Source: Pseudomonadota bacterium (GTDB lineage: Bacteria; Myxococcota_A; UBA796; SXON01). Taken from it: a stretch of DNA of 64,000 nt. Under the pieces are notes generated by a model that saw only the letters and a list, made by a program, of their open reading frames with translations, was not told the origin of the DNA and searched no databases. Below, in pieces: positions 8,457 to 16,632 of this stretch; positions within the stretch are counted from its first letter, which is position 1, and each line of letters begins with the position of its first letter. A program made the translations under genes and the position numbers. The stretch is taken from assembly GCA_030684355.1 (NCBI GenBank), contig JAUXTN010000159.1, positions 1 to 64,000 on the forward strand, given 5' to 3'.

Positions 8457-10054
8457 CTGCGTAGATACCCGAGGACGTCGTCCCGGATGTTGGTGACCTG
8501 GGCGTCGGTCAGGCGGTCCGCGCCGACGGCGTCCTTGTCCCGCGTACCGCCGCCGGTCATGAGGTTGTTGTCGTCCCCGGTCTCGTGGCCGTCCCGCGTG
8601 AGGATGTGCCCCAGCTCGTGCGCGAAGGTGTCCGGACCGGAGTTGTCCGTCGCGACGAAGGCGATGTTCGCGCCGTGCGTGAAGTTCTCGGTGTGCATCG
8701 AGGTGCCGGAGAGCTGGTCCCCCGCGTCGTTCACGACGGTCGGGACCCACAAGCCGCTCGCGATCTGGCCGACCCCGAGGGCGTCGACCACGGCGACCAT
8801 GTCGGCGTTCGTGTACGTCTCGTCCGCCATCGAGCGGTCGAGCCCGAAGGTGTTCGGCACCGCGTGCCCGACGATGGTCTCCACCTGGGCCTTGCTCACG
8901 GTGCGCGCGCCGACGGCCTGCACATGGATGTCGTGGGGCTCGTAGATGTCGTTGGCCCGCTGCACGTCGGCGGCGATGTCATCCGACGCGTTCCAGAAGC
9001 GCCACGTCGCCACGGGGACCTCGAACATGTCGGACTCCCCGGCCGCGGGCTCGCCCCCGAACGCCACGCGGGTGACCTCCATGAGCAGGCCAGCGTCGTC
9101 GAGCGCCTGGAGCAGCGCCCGGAACGCGTCGTTGTCGAGCGCCGCCGCCTGGGCCCGGACGCGCGCCAGCTCCTCCGCCGGGGTGTCCTCCCCCGCGCGC
9201 CGCTGCCGGATGATGCCGGCGAGCCCGGCGGCCGCGCCCGCGTCGACCGCCAGCGCGCCGCTCGCGGCGTCCTCCTCGAAGTCCAGTACGTCCTCGTCCT
9301 GCCGCAGGTCGAGCCCATCGGCCACGGCGTCCGCCGCGCTCTCGGCGATCGACGCGAGGCCCTGCCCGATGTCGGCCACGGTGCCGCACACGGCGTCCCG
9401 CACGGCGCCGGCCGCGGCGCCGACCTCGTCCAGGACGGCGTCGACGGCGAGCGCCACGACCTCTTCCACCGCCTCGCGTACGAGGTCTTCGAGGAGGCCG
9501 GGGATGGGGAGATCGAACGGGAGCGGGAGGAAGCCCGGGAAGCGGTGGACCGCGCCGGCGGGCGCCGCCTGCTCCACCGAGACCGCCTGCCCGCGCGCCG
9601 CGGCCTGGCCCGCGGCCCCGGCTTCACGCTCGGCCGGAGACCCGCTCGGGGCCACCCCGGTGGCGGCGCCGCCGCTGCCCTGGAGGACGTGCGTGAGCTC
9701 GTGGGCGAGGACGTCCACCGGGGGCGTGGCCGACGCGGCGACGATCGCGCCGTCGTGCGCGAACGCCACGGTGCCGAGGCTCGCCGCCGACCACGCGGCC
9801 TCTGGCGTGCCTCCGTAGAAGGGCACGGCGTCGAGGTCCTCGCCCGCGAAGCTCGCCGCGAGGCGATCCCGGTGGGGCATCGGGCGGGCCGGCCCCTCGG
9901 TGCCCACCGCGCGCGCGCGCTCCGGATCCGCCTGGAGCCGCGCCTGCAGCCGCGCGACGAGCGCGGCGTTCCCGAGGCCGAGGGCCGGCAGCCGGGCCGC
10001 CACGTCAGCCGCCTGCGGGGCTTGCTGGGGGGTCACGCTACTCCGCTGCAGCAT
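8453..10054 (-). CDS. DUF4157 (eCIS-core) protein with a second, C-terminal zincin domain
   Basis: This 533-aa protein carries two zinc-protease-type motifs. The N-terminal one, DVLAHELTHVLQG (H118, E119, H122), lies in a DUF4157 domain with the typical upstream FYGGTPEAAWSA and AFAHDGAIV segments. The middle is long, Ala/Asp-rich and likely helical (about 165-320). The C-terminal domain has AHELGHILTRDGHE (H479, E480, H483, possible third ligand H490) and NLMTGGG, which looks like a metzincin Met-turn. DUF4157 is known from proteins linked to contractile injection systems and from toxin leaders, but no injection-system gene is in this window. The ATG at 10054 has GGAGAGG upstream. It is the first gene of a pair with the propeller protein. 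Confidence 0.82.
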   Translation of the reverse strand: MLQRSSVTPQQAPQAADVAARLPALGLGNAALVARLQARLQADPERARAVGTEGPARPMPHRDRLAASFAGEDLDAVPFYGGTPEAAWSAASLGTVAFAHDGAIVAASATPPVDVLAHELTHVLQGSGGAATGVAPSGSPAEREAGAAGQAAARGQAVSVEQAAPAGAVHRFPGFLPLPFDLPIPGLLEDLVREAVEEVVALAVDAVLDEVGAAAGAVRDAVCGTVADIGQGLASIAESAADAVADGLDLRQDEDVLDFEEDAASGALAVDAGAAAGLAGIIRQRRAGEDTPAEELARVRAQAAALDNDAFRALLQALDDAGLLMEVTRVAFGGEPAAGESDMFEVPVATWRFWNASDDIAADVQRANDIYEPHDIHVQAVGARTVSKAQVETIVGHAVPNTFGLDRSMADETYTNADMVAVVDALGVGQIASGLWVPTVVNDAGDQLSGTSMHTENFTHGANIAFVATDNSGPDTFAHELGHILTRDGHETGDDNNLMTGGGTRDKDAVGADRLTDAQVTNIRDDVLGYLRS

Positions 10055-10194
10055 CGCCTCTCCGGGGTGACCGCCTGGCTACCCTATCGGAGAAATGTCC
10101 GGCTTGCAAGCACCGCCACCCACGGGCGCGCCCTCGCTACCGACGCGGGGACGGCACGCCGGGCGCGCGTGGTGACGCAAACCCGTTGGCCTCC

Positions 10195-11457
10195 TCACCC
10201 CCGCCGCCGCCGCACCAACCCGACCGCCCCGAGCGCCGCCAGCCACAGCGCGCCCGTGCCGCCGCCCGTGTCGCAGCCGCACCCGCCGTCGTCTTTGGCG
10301 GGCTCGCCCGTGTCGTCCGACCCCGAGTCGGCATCGGTGTCCGTGTCGGTGTCCGCATCGGCGTCGGTGTCGGTGTCCGTGTCGGAGTCCGAATCGGTGT
10401 CGGTGTCGCTGTCCGTGTCCGTGTCCGTGTCGGTCTCGACCTCCCACTCGCACGCGCGCTCGTCCGGAGTGGCCCAGGACGTCGACGTCGTGCCGAGGCC
10501 GATGGCCTTCTTGCCGGTCGAGGCGTCGGTGAGGCTGTAGAACACGAGGAAGTCGCCGCCCGCGGGCATGACCTCGACGTGGCTGACCGACGACAACGGC
10601 ACGAGCTCGTCATCGAGGGAGTCGCCGACGGACCAGGACACGAGGTCGGTGGAGCTCGCGAGCCCGACGCCGCGCGGGCCGTAGGTGGCGTCGGTGTAGC
10701 CGCCGACGAGCAGGCCGAGGGTGTCGTCCGTGCAGTAGAGCGCGGGCGAGAAGACTCCGTAGGACGCCCAGTCCGTGCCGAGCCAGGGGGAGGACACCTG
10801 GGCGTCCCATAGGCTCCACTCGTCCGCCACCGTGTCGTACTTCCCGGCGTACATCGACGTACCGCTGAGGTACACGATGTAGAGCGTGTCGTTGATGAGG
10901 GTCATGCTCGGCATGCCGAGGGAGGTCGTGGTCGACCCCCCGTCGGGCGAGTGCCAGTCGCCGCTGGGGGTGCCGTCCTCGGCGTCGCCGAGCGGGGTGG
11001 GCGCGGACTGGACGGTGAACGACACGCCGTCGACGCTCGTGGCGTAGCCGATGCCGGCCGCGCGGTTGATGACGGCGGCGCTGTCCTGCTTCTCGTCGCC
11101 CATCGTGAAGAGGAGGTGGTAGACGCCGTCCGCGTAGACGACCGCGGGCTGGGCAACGGAGCAGGAGTAGACGGAGAGCTCGTCGTCCACGTCGGGGGCG
11201 AGGACGGGGGCCTCGTCGATGGTCCACGCGAGGCCGTCGGGCGAGGTCGCCCGGCCGATGACGTAGCTGCTGGCGCAGTCGGTGGGGACCTCCGCGGAGA
11301 CCGACTCGAAGTACATCACGTACTGGGCGCCGTCCCAGGCGACGGTGGGGGCGTTCACCCCGCTGGTGAACGCACCGGACGCGGGCGCGGTCACGATGAA
11401 GCCGAGGTCGGTGAGCACGGGGGCAGCGAGGGCGGACGCGGCGAGGAGCAGGAGCAT
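10195..11457 (-). CDS. MYXO-CTERM surface protein with a five-bladed-propeller-like domain
   Basis: The 420-aa protein begins with a signal peptide (LLLLAASALAAP). A region of about 300 aa then resembles GH43/GH32/GH68-type five-bladed propellers, with repeats such as APTVAWDGAQYVMYFES, QPAVVYADGVYHLLFT and VGLASSTDLVSWSVG. A Thr/Asp/Ser-only linker of about 45 residues leads to a C-terminal signal: CGCDTGGG, a hydrophobic helix and RRRRG. This is the MYXO-CTERM sorting signal used for myxosortase-dependent surface anchoring. No propeller catalytic acids are obvious, so enzymatic activity is uncertain. The ATG at 11457 was chosen over a TTG two codons earlier because GAGG then has proper spacing. 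Confidence 0.86.
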   Translation of the reverse strand: MLLLLAASALAAPVLTDLGFIVTAPASGAFTSGVNAPTVAWDGAQYVMYFESVSAEVPTDCASSYVIGRATSPDGLAWTIDEAPVLAPDVDDELSVYSCSVAQPAVVYADGVYHLLFTMGDEKQDSAAVINRAAGIGYATSVDGVSFTVQSAPTPLGDAEDGTPSGDWHSPDGGSTTTSLGMPSMTLINDTLYIVYLSGTSMYAGKYDTVADEWSLWDAQVSSPWLGTDWASYGVFSPALYCTDDTLGLLVGGYTDATYGPRGVGLASSTDLVSWSVGDSLDDELVPLSSVSHVEVMPAGGDFLVFYSLTDASTGKKAIGLGTTSTSWATPDERACEWEVETDTDTDTDSDTDTDSDSDTDTDTDADADTDTDTDADSGSDDTGEPAKDDGGCGCDTGGGTGALWLAALGAVGLVRRRRG

Positions 11458-11516
11458 GGACAACCTCTATGCGCGCAGCGTAGCGGCAGAAACGGCCGGC
11501 CGCTGCGTGTCGAACG

Positions 11517-14003
11517 TCACGGGGATGTCTCGTCCTCCGCGCGGGCGTAGACCACGTCGATCCGGTACCGGCCGGGCCACGCCGCTTCCTCCGTCCGCGC
11601 CCAGATCCCGCGCGCGCCGACCCCGAGGGTGTCCGCGCCCGGCCCGACCCGCGTCGGCGGCTCGACTCCGGTCGACACGAGGAGCGCGGCGTCGCCCCGG
11701 AGCGTGCCGTCGATGACCCGGACGCCGTACTCCCGGTCGATGTTCCGCCCGTAGAGCACGAGGTCCGGCGCGGCGTCGCCCACCACGGCGTCGAGCCAGC
11801 CGGTGACGGTGTAGAAGGGGTAGAGGCCGGGCAGGCAGGTCATCGGCACGTCGGTCGAGAGGACCTCGCCGGACACCGTCGAGAGGTCGAGCAGGCAGAG
11901 CTGGTAGTCGCCGCCCACCTCCAGCCACCACCCGACGAGCCCGCCGCGGCCGTCGGGATCGTGGAGGGGCTCGGGCCCCGCCCAGTCGTTGCCGCCGAGC
12001 GTCACCCACGCCTCCTCCAGGCGCAGCGTCCGCGACGGATCGAGCTGGGCGTAGCGGTACAGGCGGTAGACGCCGTCGTCGAGGGTGTAGAGCTCGTCCC
12101 GGCCGTCGCCGTCGATGTCGGGCAGGCACGACATCGAGAGGCTGCCCTGGACCGCGCCGATCCGGGGGAAGGTGCCGTCCTCCCCCAGCGCCCCGCCGAG
12201 GATCGCCCACCCCACGCCGGTCTGGCGCCGGAGGTCGTCGAGGCCGTCGCCGTCGACATCGCAGTCGACCATCGGCGTCGTGTCCCGGTCGTCGGTCCAC
12301 GTCGCCATCGGCGCGCCCTCCGCGAGGCCGATCACGGCCGGCCCGGGCCACACCTCGTGGAGGTAGGTGCCGTCGTCCTGCAGGGTGAGGACCAGGGCGT
12401 CGTCCGCGCCGTCGCCGTCCACGTCGTCGATCCAGTACGTCGTGGCGCCCGCCCACGCCTTCGTCCACGTCGCGTCGCACCAGGTGTAGCTGCCCCCGTC
12501 GGCGAGGGTCGCCCCGTCGAACGTCGCGATGCTGTTGTAGGTGTCGTTGTGGAGGGCGAGGTCCACGACGCCGTCGCCGGTGACGTCGCGCCACGTGGGC
12601 TCCCCCGGGAGGCCGCCCCATGCGCCCCCGCGGATCGTCATCTCGCGCTGGGGCGAGAGCGACGCGGTGTAGGCGTAGGCCACGTCGACCTCGGCGCCGC
12701 CGCCCATCGCGGGCGCGGTGTTGCCCCACACGACCCCGTCGCCGTCGGAGAGCCCGTAGAGGGTCTCCGGCAGCGGCACCCGGACCAGCTCGAGCTCGAT
12801 GCCCTCCGCGAGCGCGCGCACGTCCTGCGCGACGAGGTAGCCGTCGCGCGTGAACCACAGGTCGGGGACGCCGTCGTGGTCGAGGTCGTCGCCGAGCACG
12901 GCCCCGGCGCCGGGGCCCAGGCCGGCGTCGCGGATGCACACCCGCTCGTCCCCGTCGAGGTCGGCGCCGTCGAGCACGCAGAGCTTGTTGCCGCCCTGGA
13001 AGACCAGCAGCTCGTCGAGGCCGTCCCCGTCGGTGTCCCCCGGCGCGAGGACCTGGTGGCCGCCGAGGTAGTGCGCGGTGGTCAGCGCCTCGTCGATGAG
13101 CCACCGGCCGCCCGCGAGGAAGGCGGCGGAGCCGATGACGTGGACCTCGTCGTACATCGAGACGGCGAACTCGGGGAGGCCGTCGCCGTCGCGGTCGCCG
13201 TGGAGGCTTATGAGCGCCGTCCCGGCCGCCGACCGGTTCTCGCTGCCGTAGGCGGTCGTGCTCCGCGCGATCCCCTCGAGCGTGAAGTCCGTGTCGAGCA
13301 CGAGCGACACCGCCCCCTGGCCCTCGTAGGCGCCGCTGGGGCTCTCGTCGATGAAGGCGAAGAGCCAGTCCGCGCGCCCGTCGGCGTCGACGTCCGCCCA
13401 GCGGGTGAGCTCAATGCGCCTCGTCAGGAGGAGGGCCCGGGGCGCCACCTCGCCACCGGCGAGCACATCGGCGCCGGAGACGGAGTAGGCGCGGCCCTGG
13501 AGGTCGATCACGAGCAGGTCGTCGAGGCCGTCTCCGTCGCGATCGCCCACCCACTCGACGCGCGTGCCGACGCCGGTGCCGCTGTCCTCCGCGGGCGGGG
13601 TGATGCGCGTCGTGGCGTCCCGCGTCCGGACGCCGTCGGCCACCGCGCTCCCCGCGAAGACGTAGACGCCCCCGCTGCCCGCCCACCCGCCGTCGTGCCC
13701 CGCCACGCCGATCGCCAGCTCGCCGAGGCCGTCCCCGTCGAGGTCCGGGCCGGGTGCCAGCACGTGGGCCCCGTTGTCGTCGGTGCCGCAGTAGCCGACG
13801 GTGAGGTCCGCGGCGTCGGACGAGCCGCCCCAGCGGTGCGCGCTCGGCGCGGGCGGGGCGGTGTCGCCGGTGTCGCCGGTGTCACCCGTGTCGGTGTCGT
13901 CGGGGACGGTGTCCGTGTCCTCGCGCACGTCGGGCTTGTCGGTGTCGTCCGGTGCCACGCAGGCGGAGAGGAGCCCGAGGGAGAGCAGCGACGGGAGGCG
14001 CAT
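11517..14003 (-). CDS. FG-GAP/VCBS repeat lipoprotein
   Basis: An 828-aa predicted outer-membrane or surface lipoprotein. The N-terminus MRLPSLLSLGLLSAC holds the lipobox cysteine, followed by a Thr/Asp/Gly-rich linker with TGD repeats. Most of the chain is FG-GAP-like units with Asp-rich calcium loops of the form DLDGDGLGELAIG, DRDGDGLDDLLV, DTDGDGLDELLV and DIDGDGRDELY, predicted to form beta-propellers as in integrin alpha chains. No enzymatic domain is visible. It lies downstream of, and on the opposite strand side from, the convergent small regulatory block at 14 kb. Its likely role is adhesion or surface structure; a substrate cannot be named. Confidence 0.85.
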   Translation of the reverse strand: MRLPSLLSLGLLSACVAPDDTDKPDVREDTDTVPDDTDTGDTGDTGDTAPPAPSAHRWGGSSDAADLTVGYCGTDDNGAHVLAPGPDLDGDGLGELAIGVAGHDGGWAGSGGVYVFAGSAVADGVRTRDATTRITPPAEDSGTGVGTRVEWVGDRDGDGLDDLLVIDLQGRAYSVSGADVLAGGEVAPRALLLTRRIELTRWADVDADGRADWLFAFIDESPSGAYEGQGAVSLVLDTDFTLEGIARSTTAYGSENRSAAGTALISLHGDRDGDGLPEFAVSMYDEVHVIGSAAFLAGGRWLIDEALTTAHYLGGHQVLAPGDTDGDGLDELLVFQGGNKLCVLDGADLDGDERVCIRDAGLGPGAGAVLGDDLDHDGVPDLWFTRDGYLVAQDVRALAEGIELELVRVPLPETLYGLSDGDGVVWGNTAPAMGGGAEVDVAYAYTASLSPQREMTIRGGAWGGLPGEPTWRDVTGDGVVDLALHNDTYNSIATFDGATLADGGSYTWCDATWTKAWAGATTYWIDDVDGDGADDALVLTLQDDGTYLHEVWPGPAVIGLAEGAPMATWTDDRDTTPMVDCDVDGDGLDDLRRQTGVGWAILGGALGEDGTFPRIGAVQGSLSMSCLPDIDGDGRDELYTLDDGVYRLYRYAQLDPSRTLRLEEAWVTLGGNDWAGPEPLHDPDGRGGLVGWWLEVGGDYQLCLLDLSTVSGEVLSTDVPMTCLPGLYPFYTVTGWLDAVVGDAAPDLVLYGRNIDREYGVRVIDGTLRGDAALLVSTGVEPPTRVGPGADTLGVGARGIWARTEEAAWPGRYRIDVVYARAEDETSP

Positions 14004-14059
14004 GTCGCTGCCTTAGCCGATCTTGCCGGTCGTCCGCAGGCGGCAAGCGCCGTCGCCTG

Positions 14060-14965
14060 TCACGGAAACAACGCCCGCGCCCCCGCGACCACCGCGCCGA
14101 CCGCGGGGTGCCGGATGCGCCGCTCCGCGCTGATGGCCCAGAACCGCTCGCGCACGTCCTCCGTGGCGCCGAGGGCCACCACGTCGTGCTGCACGGCCAC
14201 CTCGGGCGCAACGGCGGTGGGCGCGGCGAACACCCCGGCGCCGCCGCGGCCGAAGGCCTCCAGCAGCGCGCTGTCCCCGACCTCGCCGACGATGTCGGGC
14301 GAGAGCCCCAGCCGGTCGAGCCACTCGTCGAGGCCGCGGCGCAGCGCGCTGCCCGGCGCGGGGAGGAGCATGCGCGCGCCGTCGAGGCTCTGGGGGAAGG
14401 TGGGGGACAGCGCCGCGGCCACGGACGGCTGGGCGAAGAAGGTGACCCCGCACTCGCCGAGCGCGTGGCTGTAGGCGAGGATGCCGCTGCCGGAGGGGAG
14501 CGGCGCGTCGGACAGCACGAGGTCGAGACGGTGGGCGCCGAGCTCGGAGAGGAGCGCGGGGACGTCGCCATCGCGCACGTCGAGGCGGGCGCCGCCCTCC
14601 AAGCCGAAGACCGGCGCGAGGAGCCGGTACACGACGAGCTTGGGGAGGGCGTCGGACACCCCGACCGCGAACCGGAGCGGGCGGCCGGAGGGGCGGCCGC
14701 GGACGGCCTGGAGGAGCTCCTGGCCGAGGCCGAAGATCTCCTCCGCGTAGTGGTACACCGTGCGGCCGGTGGCGGTGAGCTCGAGCCGGCGCCCGCGACG
14801 CTCGAACAGCGGCTCTCCCAGCGCGTCCTCGAGCTGCTTGATCTGACCCGAGAGCGTGGGCTGCGCGAGGCGGAGCTTCTTCGCCGCCGCGGTCATGCTG
14901 CCCTCCCGCGCGGTGGCGTGGAAGTAGAGCAGGTGGTGGTAGTTGAGCCAGGCGGGGACGGACAT
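14060..14965 (-). CDS. nhaR: LysR-family regulator, NhaR-like
   Basis: This 301-aa LysR-type transcription factor has an N-terminal winged helix-turn-helix (about 7-66) starting LNYHHLLYFHATAREGSM, with AAKKLRLAQPTLSGQIKQLE as the recognition region, and a C-terminal periplasmic-binding-like effector domain. The segment FGLGQELLQAVRGRPSGRPL and VVYRLLAPVFGL match the NhaR branch, which senses sodium/alkaline stress and activates transporter genes. It is divergent from a TerC-family membrane protein with a roughly 140-bp shared intergenic region, the usual geometry for LysR control of a neighbour. Control of terC is therefore likely, but this is inference from position. Confidence 0.88.
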   Translation of the reverse strand: MSVPAWLNYHHLLYFHATAREGSMTAAAKKLRLAQPTLSGQIKQLEDALGEPLFERRGRRLELTATGRTVYHYAEEIFGLGQELLQAVRGRPSGRPLRFAVGVSDALPKLVVYRLLAPVFGLEGGARLDVRDGDVPALLSELGAHRLDLVLSDAPLPSGSGILAYSHALGECGVTFFAQPSVAAALSPTFPQSLDGARMLLPAPGSALRRGLDEWLDRLGLSPDIVGEVGDSALLEAFGRGGAGVFAAPTAVAPEVAVQHDVVALGATEDVRERFWAISAERRIRHPAVGAVVAGARALFP

Positions 14966-15108
14966 CGTGGGAATCTATCGGTCCCGCCCACCCATCGATG
15001 CCGCGGCGCGGAAGACATCGTAAATCCCTATCGTTTCGCACCGTTTTATCTGTTGGACCGTGCGTCGATCCGGGACGACGTTGGGGCGGTCACCAGGGTT
15101 GCGTCGGA
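14966..15108. promoter_or_regulatory. Divergent nhaR-terC promoter region
   Basis: About 140 bp separate the two starts and the stretch is locally AT-richer than its surroundings (around 15020-15055). It contains four ATCG tetramers (CTATCGG, CATCGATG, ACATCGTAA and CTATCGTTT), two of them within an AT-rich patch. These could be parts of a LysR-type T-N11-A operator. Exact promoter boxes cannot be fixed by eye. Confidence 0.4.
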
Positions 15109-16140
15109 ATGGATGTCTCTCTCTTCCCCTTCAATGAGTATTGGTGGGCCTACGCGGGCTTCCTCCTCTTCGTGCTCGCGATGCTGGGGCTCGACCTGGG
15201 CGTGTTCCATCGCAAGGCGCACGCGGTCTCCTTCCGCGAATCGGCCGCGTGGACCGCGATCTGGGTGAGCCTCGCGCTCGCCTTCAACGTCGGCTTGTAC
15301 GCCTACGCCCACGCCACGTTCCCGGTCGACCCCCGCCTCCTCGCGATCCCGGGCTTCGACGCCGCCGCCGCCGCCGAACGGGTCGGGTGGGAGTTCCTCA
15401 CCGGGTTCGTGATCGAGAAGGCGCTCGCGGTCGACAACATCTTCGTGTTCGCGATCGTCTTCTCGTACTTCAACATCCCCGCGGCCTACCAGCACCGGGT
15501 GCTCTTCTTCGGCATCCTCGGCGCCCTGTTCTTCCGGGCGATCTTCATCGCCCTCGGCGCGGTCCTGCTCCAGTACCACTGGGTCGTGGTGGTCGCGGGC
15601 GTGTTCCTCGTCCTCACCGGGCTCAAGCTGATGATCGGCCCGGAGAAGCCGATCGAGCCGGAGAAGAACCCGGTGATCAAGCTGGTACGCCGGTTCCTCC
15701 CCATCACCAACACGCTCGAGAACGACCACTTCTTCGTCCGCAAGAACGGCGTGTTGTTCGGCACCCCGCTCTTCATCACGCTGCTGGTCCTCGAGTTCTC
15801 CGACATCATCTTCGCGATCGACTCGGTGCCCGCCATCTTCGCCATCACCAAGGAGCCGCTGATCGTCTTCACCTCCAACATCTTCGCCATCCTCGGCCTG
15901 CGGTCGCTCTACTTCATGCTCGCCAACGTGATCGACCGCTTCTACATGCTGAAGTACGGCCTCGCCCTGGTGCTCGTGTTCGTGGGGCTGAAGATGGCGT
16001 GGCTCAACGAGGCGTTCGGTGGCAAGTTCCCCATCGGGGTGTCACTCGGCATCATCGCGGGCATCCTGGCGGTGTCGATCGTGGCGTCCTGGCTCCTGCC
16101 TCCCAAGCGGCCGGAGAAGGTGGACCGGGCGGCCAAGTAG
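15109..16140 (+). CDS. TerC/Alx-family integral membrane protein
   Basis: The 343-aa protein has about nine transmembrane segments and the TerC signatures LDLGVFHRKAHAVS near the N-terminus, GFVIEKALAVDNIFVFAIV, LVLEFSDIIFAIDSVPAIF and NIFAILGLRSLYFMLAN, with conserved acidic residues in the membrane core. Family members act in metal (manganese, tellurite) handling, pH response and insertion or export partnerships. The frame is open for 37 more codons upstream, but the ATG at 15109 begins the conserved MDVSLFPFNEYWW. Divergent nhaR suggests alkaline or cation-responsive control. I looked for and did not find a yybP-ykoY manganese riboswitch upstream. Confidence 0.9.
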   Translation: MDVSLFPFNEYWWAYAGFLLFVLAMLGLDLGVFHRKAHAVSFRESAAWTAIWVSLALAFNVGLYAYAHATFPVDPRLLAIPGFDAAAAAERVGWEFLTGFVIEKALAVDNIFVFAIVFSYFNIPAAYQHRVLFFGILGALFFRAIFIALGAVLLQYHWVVVVAGVFLVLTGLKLMIGPEKPIEPEKNPVIKLVRRFLPITNTLENDHFFVRKNGVLFGTPLFITLLVLEFSDIIFAIDSVPAIFAITKEPLIVFTSNIFAILGLRSLYFMLANVIDRFYMLKYGLALVLVFVGLKMAWLNEAFGGKFPIGVSLGIIAGILAVSIVASWLLPPKRPEKVDRAAK

Positions 16141-16221
16141 CCAGGCAGGCCGCGCGATTCAGGCCCGCGCCCCCGATGCCGTCCCCGCTGCGGGGATGAC
16201 ATTGGGGGATGGAGGCAGGCC

Positions 16222-16605
16222 ATGGATCGCGACGACGACGGAAGGGCGGACCGGACCGACTGGGACGACGTGCGGGACGAGGAGCGCGGGATGGAGGGCG
16301 GCTACACCTCGGGCCCGGACGCCGAGGCGCTCGCGCGGGCCCGGCGGCAGGGCGGGCGGCCCTCGTGCGCACCGCGCGGCTACCAGCGCTCCGACGAGCG
16401 CATCCGGGAGGACATCTACGACCGCCTGTGCGGCAACACCGGGGCGGACGCCTCCGAGGTCACCGTGACGGTCCACTCCGGCGAGGTCACGCTCAGCGGG
16501 ACCGTCCCCGACCGGGAGGACGAGGAGCGGATCGCGCGGGTGGCCGAGAACGTGCTCGGGGTGAAGGGGGTGGTGAGCCAGCTTCGCGTGCTGGCGCCGG
16601 CTTGA
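16222..16605 (+). CDS. BON-domain protein
   Basis: A 127-aa protein with an acidic, charged N-terminal half (about 1-55) and a single BON domain (about 56-125): DERIREDIYDRLCGN, VTVTVHSGEVTLSGTVPDR, then ARVAENVLGVKGVVSQLRV. BON domains bind phospholipid and are usually found in periplasmic or cell-envelope stress proteins such as OsmY. No signal peptide is seen, so the location is unclear. The ATG at 16222 follows a GGAGG. A short inverted repeat (around 16176-16202) sits between terC and this gene. Confidence 0.8.
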   Translation: MDRDDDGRADRTDWDDVRDEERGMEGGYTSGPDAEALARARRQGGRPSCAPRGYQRSDERIREDIYDRLCGNTGADASEVTVTVHSGEVTLSGTVPDREDEERIARVAENVLGVKGVVSQLRVLAPA

Positions 16606-16632
16606 CCCCGGCGCGGGGATCGAGCGGCCCGA

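Noticed and set aside
8453..10054. Part of a contractile injection system
   Set aside because: DUF4157 is linked to eCIS loci, but no sheath, tube, baseplate or AAA gene occurs in the window.
10055..10194. Replication origin or DnaA boxes near the parS site
   Set aside because: No TTATCCACA-type boxes or AT-rich unwinding stretch were found in this or other gaps; parS alone indicates only the general chromosomal region.
14966..15108. yybP-ykoY manganese riboswitch upstream of the TerC gene
   Set aside because: TerC/Alx genes often have this riboswitch, but I could not find its paired helices or conserved loop sequences here.
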